64,000 nucleotides of DNA from Hymenobacter monticola (GTDB lineage Bacteria; Bacteroidota; Bacteroidia; Cytophagales; Hymenobacteraceae). The translations under genes and the position numbers were made by a program. Location: the NCBI RefSeq assembly GCF_022811645.1, contig NZ_CP094534.1, forward strand, positions 4,836,001 through 4,900,000. The letters run 5' to 3'. Shown here one piece after another: positions 57,935 to 64,000 of the stretch; position 1 is the first letter of the stretch, and each line of letters opens with the position of its first letter. Under the pieces are notes generated by a model, which was not told where the DNA came from, did not search any database, and worked only from the letters and a program-made list of their open reading frames with translations.

Positions 57935-58792
57935 TTATTTCTTCGCGCCGGCCGCGGCCAGCACCTCTTGGTTCAGGCGCGTGTATTCGGCTTTGGAAAC
58001 TTCGTTTTTATCGGTCTGCACGAGCTCCAGCGACTTGTTGGCGGCTTCGATGGCTTCTTTGTTCTTGCCTTGTTTCTGCAGCAGCTTGGCCTTCCAGTAG
58101 TAGCCGTAGTAGCTGGGGCTGGCCTTAATGGCTTCCTCAACCCAGCCCAGCGCGGGCGTGAGGTCTTTGCCGGTGTTGAAATAATATTGCGCGGCCGTGA
58201 TGTAGGGCTTCTTTTCGCCCTTCATGGCGGCCTCAATCTGGCCCATCACAATGCGGTCGGGGTCGGCGGTGAGGGGCAGCGCCACTTGGGTGCGGTCCCA
58301 GGTCACGACGAGGTCGGCGGCGTTGGGGCGCAGGTTTTCCACGGTGAGCGACATGGTTTCGACGGGGGCAGAAAGCTTGCTCGGTTTGGCTTTCACACGC
58401 AATACATCGAGGGCCTGCTTGTATTCATAGGTGCCCCACTGGGCTGTGTCGCGGTTCAGGATAAAGGTCCATTCTTTCGCGTCGGGGATGGTGAGCAGGG
58501 CGTAGGCGCCGGCCGGCACCGTTTGGCCGTTGATTTTTACCTCCTCGCCGAACCGCACCTTGGTAATGGTGTTGGCGCCGGTGCGCCACACCGTGCCGTT
58601 GGGCACGAGGCTGCCAAACGCCGTGCGCCCCCGCAGCGACGGCCGCGAATACGTGAGGTCGATGTAGGAGGTGGAAAAGCGCTGCTGGATGTGCGTGGTG
58701 GGGCTCAGGGGCGGGATGCTGAGCTTGGTTTGGGCCTGGGCGGCCGTGGCCAGCAGCAGGCCACTGGTGAGCATGGCTATAAAGTGTTTCAT
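57935..58792 (-). CDS. DUF2911 domain protein with C-terminal TPR-like helices
   Basis: A 285-residue secreted protein with a signal peptide (about 1-20, TAAQAQ). The DUF2911 domain (about 25-175) has IDLTYSRPSLRGRTAFGSLV, PNGTVWRTGANTITKVRF and KEWTFILNRDTAQWGTYEY. The C-terminal part (LGWVEEAIKASPSYYGYYWK; NKEAIEAANKSLELVQTDKN) is TPR-like. The family is common in Bacteroidota and has no known function. Confidence 0.9.
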   Translation of the reverse strand: MKHFIAMLTSGLLLATAAQAQTKLSIPPLSPTTHIQQRFSTSYIDLTYSRPSLRGRTAFGSLVPNGTVWRTGANTITKVRFGEEVKINGQTVPAGAYALLTIPDAKEWTFILNRDTAQWGTYEYKQALDVLRVKAKPSKLSAPVETMSLTVENLRPNAADLVVTWDRTQVALPLTADPDRIVMGQIEAAMKGEKKPYITAAQYYFNTGKDLTPALGWVEEAIKASPSYYGYYWKAKLLQKQGKNKEAIEAANKSLELVQTDKNEVSKAEYTRLNQEVLAAAGAKK

Positions 58793-58920
58793 GTTGCTAA
58801 GGATGGAGCATTGCCTTGAAAGTTGCGAAGGCCCTCGTCATTTTTCTCGCGGGCCCCGAACAACTCGGCGGGCGCGCCGTTCAGCTGAAGCAGGTTACTT
58901 ACCTACTCTGAATCAGCTGC

Positions 58921-60426
58921 ATGAAAATTCTGCTCACCGGCGCCACCGGCTACATTGGCCAGCGCCTGCTCCCTTTGCTGGCCGCCGACCACGAGGTGGT
59001 GTGTCTGGTGCGCGACGCCCGCCGGTTCGCCCTCGCCGACCTGCTGCCCGAGGCCCTGCAAAGCCGCGTCACGGTGGCCCAGGGCGACCTGCTCAAGCCC
59101 GACTCGCTGGCCGAAGTGCCCACCGACATCGACGCGGCCTACTACCTGGTGCACTCAATGAGCGGCGGCAGCGCCAACTTCTTTCAGCTGGAGCAGCAGT
59201 CGGCCCACAACTTCACCAAGTTTCTGGATACCACCACGGCCCGGCAGGTCATCTACCTTTCCGGTATTGCCAACGACGAGGGCCTGAGCAAGCACCTGCG
59301 TTCGCGCCGCGCCGTGGAAACGGTGCTGGGCGAAGCTCAAAAAGCAAAGCTGACGGTGCTACGGGCCAGCATCATCATCGGCTCGGGGTCGGCCTCGTTT
59401 GAAATCATCCGGGATTTGGTGGAAAAGCTGCCCGTGATGGTGACGCCGCGCTGGCTGAACTCGCGCTGCCAACCCATTGGCATTCGAGATATTATGTTTT
59501 ACCTCACGGCCGTGCTCGACAACGAAGCCTGTTTCGGCCGCGCCTTCGACGTGGGCGGACCCGACGTGTTGACTTACCGCGAGATGCTGCTGGGCCTGGC
59601 CGCCGAGCGCGGCTACCGGCGCTGGATAGTGACGGTGCCTGTGCTCACGCCGCGGCTGTCGTCGTGGTGGCTGTACCTGGTCACGAGCACCACGTTTTCG
59701 CTGGCCCAAAGCCTGGTCGAAAGCCTGAAAAACGACACCGTATGCGACCCCGCCAAGAGCATCAGTCGGGTCATTCCGCATACGCCCATGAGCTACCGCG
59801 CGGCGCTGGCCCTGGCCTTTCAACGCATTGAGCAAAACGAAGTGGTGAGCAGCTGGAGCGATGCCGTGAGCAGCGGCACCCTGCGCCAGAACTACATGGA
59901 CGCCATCCAAATCCCGAAAAACGGCATGTTCTTCGACCGCCAGTTTGTGCCCTTCGCGCGGCCCGTGGCCGAGGTGCTGGACAACATCTGGCGCATCGGC
60001 GGCGACCGGGGCTGGTACAAAACCGACTGGCTCTGGCAGATTCGGGGCCTGATGGACAAGGCCGTGGGCGGGCCGGGCCTGCGCCGGGGCCGCCGCTCTC
60101 CCTCGCGCCTGCGCGCCGGCGACCCGCTCGATTTCTGGCGCGTGCTGGTGGCCGACAAGCCCGGCCGCCGCCTGCTGCTCTACGCCGAAATGAAACTGCC
60201 CGGCGAGGCCTGGCTGCAGTTCCGCATCGTGGACCAGCCCGACGGCACCCACGCCCTGGAGCAGCTGGCTGCCTACCGCCCGCGCGGCCTGGCCGGGCGG
60301 CTGTATTGGTACTCGGTGCTGCCCTTCCACGGCATCATTTTCAAAGGAATGTCCCGGAACATTGTCGCGTACCAAGAGTCGGCGGTTCGTCCATCAGCCA
60401 CGGCGCAGCCGGTCAAATCATCATAA
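58921..60426 (+). CDS. NAD(P)-binding epimerase-like protein with DUF2867 C-terminus
   Basis: A 501-residue two-domain protein. The N-terminal Rossmann domain (TGATGYIGQRLLPLL at 7-21) is an atypical SDR with no clear YxxxK site, followed by YYLVHSMSG near 79-87. The C-terminal ~180 residues are DUF2867 (WYKTDWLWQIRGLMDKAVGG; FRIVDQPDGTHALEQLAAYR; WYSVLPFHGIIFKGM), which resembles START-like folds. The fusion is a known arrangement; the substrate is not known. Confidence 0.85.
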   Translation: MKILLTGATGYIGQRLLPLLAADHEVVCLVRDARRFALADLLPEALQSRVTVAQGDLLKPDSLAEVPTDIDAAYYLVHSMSGGSANFFQLEQQSAHNFTKFLDTTTARQVIYLSGIANDEGLSKHLRSRRAVETVLGEAQKAKLTVLRASIIIGSGSASFEIIRDLVEKLPVMVTPRWLNSRCQPIGIRDIMFYLTAVLDNEACFGRAFDVGGPDVLTYREMLLGLAAERGYRRWIVTVPVLTPRLSSWWLYLVTSTTFSLAQSLVESLKNDTVCDPAKSISRVIPHTPMSYRAALALAFQRIEQNEVVSSWSDAVSSGTLRQNYMDAIQIPKNGMFFDRQFVPFARPVAEVLDNIWRIGGDRGWYKTDWLWQIRGLMDKAVGGPGLRRGRRSPSRLRAGDPLDFWRVLVADKPGRRLLLYAEMKLPGEAWLQFRIVDQPDGTHALEQLAAYRPRGLAGRLYWYSVLPFHGIIFKGMSRNIVAYQESAVRPSATAQPVKSS

Positions 60427-60602
60427 TTCGCGTGGGGGCAAAGTCTGAATATTTCAACATTATCGATTGAATATCAAGACTATATATGGCTTTGCATTCA
60501 ATAGCAAAGTCTAATAATTACATAAATCGGTTTGTGTCTCTCTGTAGTAAGAGGATAGGTTTAGGGGTCGCTATCCACAGCGGCACTCAATCTGCCCTTT
60601 CT

Positions 60603-62477
60603 ATGCACATACCTTACACGCCGGGCCACGATTACTACACGCCATTTTACCTGCTGGCCACGCTCACCAACGTGCTGCTGCTACTATGGGAAGGCTGGCG
60701 GCGGGGCTTCCCCTTGCGCCCCTGGCTGACGTTGGTAGCGGCCAGTAGCCTGGCGCTGATTTTGGGCAGCAAGCTCATCACCCACCCCGTGGGTGAGTGG
60801 GCGGCCGTGCTCTTCACCAACGCGCCCGCCGATACGGCACGCTCCATTCTGGGCGGCGGGCTGGCGGCGGGGCTTACGGTGGTAGCCTTGCGCCGGTGGC
60901 TGGGCCTGAGCTGGGCGGTGCTCGATGCCCTGGCCCTGCCCCTGTGCGCGGCCCTGATGGTGCAGTGCGTGGGCTGTGTGCTCACGGGCTGCTGCTTTGG
61001 GGTGACTACCACGGGATGGGGCCTCACCTACGCAGCGGACACGTTGCCGTGGGCGGCACAGGTGCTGCGCGGCGCCCTGCTCGCCCACGCCGCCCACAGC
61101 CTGCCGGTGGTGCCCACGCAGCTGTGGGCGCTGGCATTGTGCGCGGCCGTGGGCGGCGTGCTGCTGGCCACCCGGAAGCGGCGCTGGCCAGTGGGCTCCT
61201 GGTTGCTGTTGCAAACCGGGCTGCTGCTGCTGGGGCGCTTTGGCCTCTCGTTCTGGCGCGATGCGGTGGGGGAGCCGCTGGCGGGCACCGTGCATAGTGT
61301 CCTGGGTGGGCAGTGGCTGGGGCTGCAGTTTTTGCTGCTGCCGGCGGGGCTGCTGGCGCTGGGGCTGTGGTTGTGGCGGGTTCGGCGGAGAATGGCAGTT
61401 GAGGACGCCGTTGTTGCTACCAGCGGCCAGGGGCGGCGGCTCTGGGTGGTGGCGGGCTTGCTGGGCAGCACGGCGCTGCTGGGGCCGGCGGCGCTCACGC
61501 TGCCCGAAGTGCTGGCGGTGAAGGGCTTGCTGCTGGTGGTGCTACTGGCGGAGGCGGGCGCGGCTCTGGTTTCGGCGGTCAACGCCAATGCGCGCGAGTG
61601 GCGCCTGGCCGGGCTGCCGCTCAGCGGAGGGCTCATCGTGCTTATCCTTGTCACGACGGCCCAGACACCCGCACCCGAGCAGGCGCCGCTCCCGGGCCAA
61701 GGCCCCACCCGCACCCTGACCGTGACGGGCGGCGTGCTGGGCAACCAACACGAAGCCTACGAGCGAATTCAGCTTAATAACACCGGCTGCAGCGGGAGCC
61801 AGCAACTGGCCCTGCAACAGCAGGTAGCGGCGGCGGGCGGCGAGGTCGCGTTTGAAACGTCGGGCCTGACCAATGCCTTTGGCCAGCCCATCGACAAAAC
61901 CACTACCTGGGGCGGCGGCCTGTGGGTGGGTCGGCAGCGCATCGACGCCCAGCCCCTACCCGGCCAATCCGGCAGCTATGCGGGCATCACCGACCGGGAC
62001 ACCACCTTCCGCCCCACCCTGGTCGATGTGCACGTTTACAAGCAGATTCACCGCGAAAGAGGCTGGCGCAGCTTCGACGTGCGCCTCGGTCTGCACCTGG
62101 GCCAACTCGGCTACTTCAGTTACTTCGGCGACGGCGAATCGCGCGAAAGCACCCTACTCATGCCCGAGGTGATGGTGCGCCTGGGCCATCCGGACCTCCT
62201 GTTTGGCCAGGCCGACTTTTGCTACGGGGCCGAGAACGTGCTGGGGGCTTACACCTCGCGCCTGGGGGTGGGCTCGGGCCTGGGCATGCGCAACGGGCCG
62301 CAGCTGCTGGTGGGCTACGCGCACTCGCCGCACTACCCCACCCCCAGCATGGGCTTTGCCAGCGCCCTGCTGCGCCTGCCCAGCCACCCCAGCCTCAGCC
62401 TGGAGCCCTACGTAGCCACCGATTTCGGCCGGCACAACAGCGTCAGCCTGAAGCTGAACTACCGCATTGGGCGCTAG
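60603..62477 (+). CDS. Lgt-like membrane protein fused to a periplasmic beta domain
   Basis: From ATG 60603 the product is 624 residues; an in-frame ATG at 60486 lies in AT-rich, poorly protein-like sequence. Residues about 10-350 hold ten or so membrane helices. SILGGGLAAGLTVVALRRWL and VQCVGCVLTGCCFG correspond to the R-G-G and GCFxxGCCyG positions of prolipoprotein diacylglyceryl transferase. The ~260-residue C-terminus is soluble and beta-rich (FGDGESRESTLLMPEVMVRL; SLSLEPYVATDFGRHNS). Standard Lgt has about 270-300 residues and no such tail. The reaction is unproven. Confidence 0.75.
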   Translation: MHIPYTPGHDYYTPFYLLATLTNVLLLLWEGWRRGFPLRPWLTLVAASSLALILGSKLITHPVGEWAAVLFTNAPADTARSILGGGLAAGLTVVALRRWLGLSWAVLDALALPLCAALMVQCVGCVLTGCCFGVTTTGWGLTYAADTLPWAAQVLRGALLAHAAHSLPVVPTQLWALALCAAVGGVLLATRKRRWPVGSWLLLQTGLLLLGRFGLSFWRDAVGEPLAGTVHSVLGGQWLGLQFLLLPAGLLALGLWLWRVRRRMAVEDAVVATSGQGRRLWVVAGLLGSTALLGPAALTLPEVLAVKGLLLVVLLAEAGAALVSAVNANAREWRLAGLPLSGGLIVLILVTTAQTPAPEQAPLPGQGPTRTLTVTGGVLGNQHEAYERIQLNNTGCSGSQQLALQQQVAAAGGEVAFETSGLTNAFGQPIDKTTTWGGGLWVGRQRIDAQPLPGQSGSYAGITDRDTTFRPTLVDVHVYKQIHRERGWRSFDVRLGLHLGQLGYFSYFGDGESRESTLLMPEVMVRLGHPDLLFGQADFCYGAENVLGAYTSRLGVGSGLGMRNGPQLLVGYAHSPHYPTPSMGFASALLRLPSHPSLSLEPYVATDFGRHNSVSLKLNYRIGR

Positions 62478-62533
62478 ATGCCTCCCGCGCAATCAACTTT
62501 TCATACCAATGCCTCATAAGCCCTTCCCGCGTC

Positions 62534-63226
62534 ATGAAATTATTGGTGCTTTTTATTCTGTCAGTTGTGGCAATGGGTCTGACAGCCTGCCAACTCTTTC
62601 AAGAGCCCACAACCACCACCGTGTCCGGCACTATTCGCAATAAATATACCCAACAGCCCCTGGCGGGAGTACCGATACGGGTTCGCCTTTGGCACTACGG
62701 CCTGGGAATGTCCTGGACCGATTCCATAGCCAGAACGCGCTCTGATGCGGCCGGGCACTACAGTGTCACATTCGATGCCACGGCCCGGAGCGGGACGTAT
62801 CGCGTGGATTTTAAAGAGGCCCGTTACTTATGGGATTTAACCGACTACCGGGGCTTTGACAGTCACTCGTTTTTAGACGGCGCTTCATTTCCAGCAAAAC
62901 AAGCCACTCAGGTTGATTTTGACGCCACTCCCTTCGTGCCGGTGCGCATTATCGTGGAAGCCGATAAGCAGGGCTCCTCCACGCTGACGGCTGATGCTTT
63001 TGCAAACGAGCAAGCCGGACAAAGCTATTTTCACCCCTTCACCTTGGTAGATACTGCCCGCACGATTTCCCGCGTCAGTGCTAACCGGGTTGCTTATTTC
63101 GTCCCTAACTGGCAGTATGATTTGGTGGTGTGGCGGTCGCCGGTTCCGCCGGCAAGCTTTGGTACTTGGGTACGGTTCAATCGGTTCGTAGGATATAACG
63201 ACACCACTGTCATCCGCCTCCACTAG
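62534..63226 (+). CDS. Lipoprotein with carboxypeptidase-regulatory-like beta-sandwich
   Basis: From ATG 62534 the product is 230 residues; the longer frame is inside the Lgt-like gene. Lipobox LTAC (MKLLVLFILSVVAMGLTAC). The mature N-terminus (VSGTIRNKYTQQPLAGVPIR, then TRSDAAGHYSVTFD) is a CarboxypepD_reg-like domain, common in Bacteroidota surface lipoproteins. A second beta domain follows. Lower GC than neighbours. Ends 3 bp from the convergent topoisomerase gene. Confidence 0.75.
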   Translation: MKLLVLFILSVVAMGLTACQLFQEPTTTTVSGTIRNKYTQQPLAGVPIRVRLWHYGLGMSWTDSIARTRSDAAGHYSVTFDATARSGTYRVDFKEARYLWDLTDYRGFDSHSFLDGASFPAKQATQVDFDATPFVPVRIIVEADKQGSSTLTADAFANEQAGQSYFHPFTLVDTARTISRVSANRVAYFVPNWQYDLVVWRSPVPPASFGTWVRFNRFVGYNDTTVIRLH

Positions 63227-63229
63227 CCG

Positions 63230-64000
63230 CTACCCAAACACCGGCACCACGCGCCCGTCTTCCACCTTCAGCGCGGCGTCGTACTTCTTGCCGGTTTTGG
63301 CCGAGATGAAGCCCTTGATGACGCTGGTTTCGCCCTTGCGCAACAACTGTTTGAGCTGGGTTTCGGTGAGCTGCTTGCCGCCCCACTCGAAGGCCACCCG
63401 AAACTGGCAGTCTTCGCGGAAGCGCGAGCAGCCGTAGGCCGCCTTGCCCTTGAGCATGGTGCCCAGCTTGCACACCGGGCACGGAATCAGGCCCGAGTCG
63501 GGCGCGGCGCCCGGCTTGGGCTCGGCCACTTGCAGCAGCATGGGCTGGAAACTGGTATCGAGGCCAATGGCGGCGTCGAACTTCTGGCCGTCGGCCCCAA
63601 CGAAGCCTTTCATCACGGGCGTGCGGCCTTTGGCCAGCAGGGCCTTCACCTGCGGGTCGCTCAGCTTTTTGCCGTGCACCTCGGCCGGCAGGCGAAAGGT
63701 GCAGCCCTCGCGGAAGCGCACGCAGCCAAAGGCCGTTTTGCCGCGCACCACATGGCCGGTTTTGCAGGCCGGGCAGTAGCCCAGGCCGTTGGCGCCGGGC
63801 AGCGTGGCCGGGCCGTGGGGCGTGGCGGGGCGGCCACCGGTCATGCCGGCTGGCACCTTGCTGCCGCCCGCCGCGGCCGAATTTTTCGCCTGCTGCACGG
63901 CCAGCTCGGCGCTGCCCGAGGTCACCATGCGGCCACGGCCATCGTTCTTCACCTCGGCCACCATCTCCTGCACCAGGCCCGACAACTCGCCCAAAAAGCC
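63230..64000 (-). CDS. Type IA DNA topoisomerase (topoisomerase III-like), C-terminal part only
   Basis: Reading continues leftward from the window edge (5' end outside) through 256 residues to the stop. Two similar units alternate: a C4 zinc ribbon (CPACKTGHVVRGKTAFGC near 75-92 and CPVCKLGTMLKGKAAYGC near 173-190) followed by a Toprim_Crpt repeat (LSDPQVKALLAKGRTPVMKG; LTETQLKQLLRKGETSVIKG). These repeats are found at the C-terminus of topoisomerase III-type proteins. The catalytic core is not in the window, so the exact class is inferred. Confidence 0.8.
   Translation of the reverse strand, partial: GFLGELSGLVQEMVAEVKNDGRGRMVTSGSAELAVQQAKNSAAAGGSKVPAGMTGGRPATPHGPATLPGANGLGYCPACKTGHVVRGKTAFGCVRFREGCTFRLPAEVHGKKLSDPQVKALLAKGRTPVMKGFVGADGQKFDAAIGLDTSFQPMLLQVAEPKPGAAPDSGLIPCPVCKLGTMLKGKAAYGCSRFREDCQFRVAFEWGGKQLTETQLKQLLRKGETSVIKGFISAKTGKKYDAALKVEDGRVVPVFG

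Overview
The window looks like chromosome of an aerobic Bacteroidota bacterium of the order Cytophagales, most probably Hymenobacter or a close relative. The reasons are the high GC content, gliding-type genes gldA/gldF/gldG and gldC, a Bacteroidota promoter element (TAnnTTTG) in front of many genes, almost no Shine-Dalgarno sequences, and many Bacteroidota-typical families (DUF2911, DUF3078, head-GIN DUF2807, BLUF). No phage, integrase, transposase, CRISPR array, tRNA or rRNA was recognised. The only RNA genes found are an SRP RNA and one unassigned structured RNA candidate.

Layout. 1-4.6 kb: a partial DUF937 gene, a TPR protein, etfBA, a bifunctional-nuclease/UVR protein and a DinB-fold enzyme. 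4.6-8.7 kb: an Mla-type lipid ABC pair and two SDR enzymes flanking a DUF2807 lipoprotein. 8.8-14.6 kb: gldA-gldF-gldG, a BLUF photoreceptor, dnaN and gldC. 14.7-20.3 kb (minus strand): a secreted protein, dcd, an unknown membrane protein, hemL and a TPR/periplasmic-binding protein. 20.4-28.2 kb: small membrane and DUF proteins, a large M1 peptidase, dgt, and a tiny membrane ORF interrupted by an amber codon. 28.3-32.8 kb: a class I glutamine amidotransferase, guaA, SRP RNA, fsa and ftsE. 32.8-37 kb: glycosyltransferase, sugar aminotransferase and WlbA-like dehydrogenase, then a frameshifted gene. 37-43.2 kb: DUF3078, a second BLUF protein, an AddB-like nuclease and a fungal-type cytosine deaminase. 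43.2-49.2 kb: candidate ncRNA, TetR, a ClC channel, a cation/proton antiporter and a flavoprotein. 49.3-53.4 kb: a diadenylate-cyclase-domain protein coupled to a methyltransferase, then lipoprotein, SCO protein and cytochrome c. 53.5-64 kb: SseB-like, M28 peptidase, stomatin, DUF2911, NAD(P)-binding/DUF2867, an Lgt-like fusion protein, a lipoprotein, and the tail of a type IA topoisomerase.

The most unusual material is between genes. Many intergenic spaces hold a large inverted repeat, several from recurring families (GTCATCCTGAGC...GAAGGACCTT; GTCATGCTGAGCGCAGC...GAAGCATCTC; TTGAATGTTGAGGGTTGA). They look like REP or MITE-type elements without a resident transposase, and some shortened copies resemble terminators. 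The TAnnTTTG promoter motif often ends 4-5 nt before the start codon. The SRP RNA end places transcription about 6 nt after the motif, so these genes are predicted to be leaderless.

The best candidates for new biology are the cyclase-domain/methyltransferase operon (49.3-51.7 kb) and the structured RNA at about 43.3-43.5 kb.
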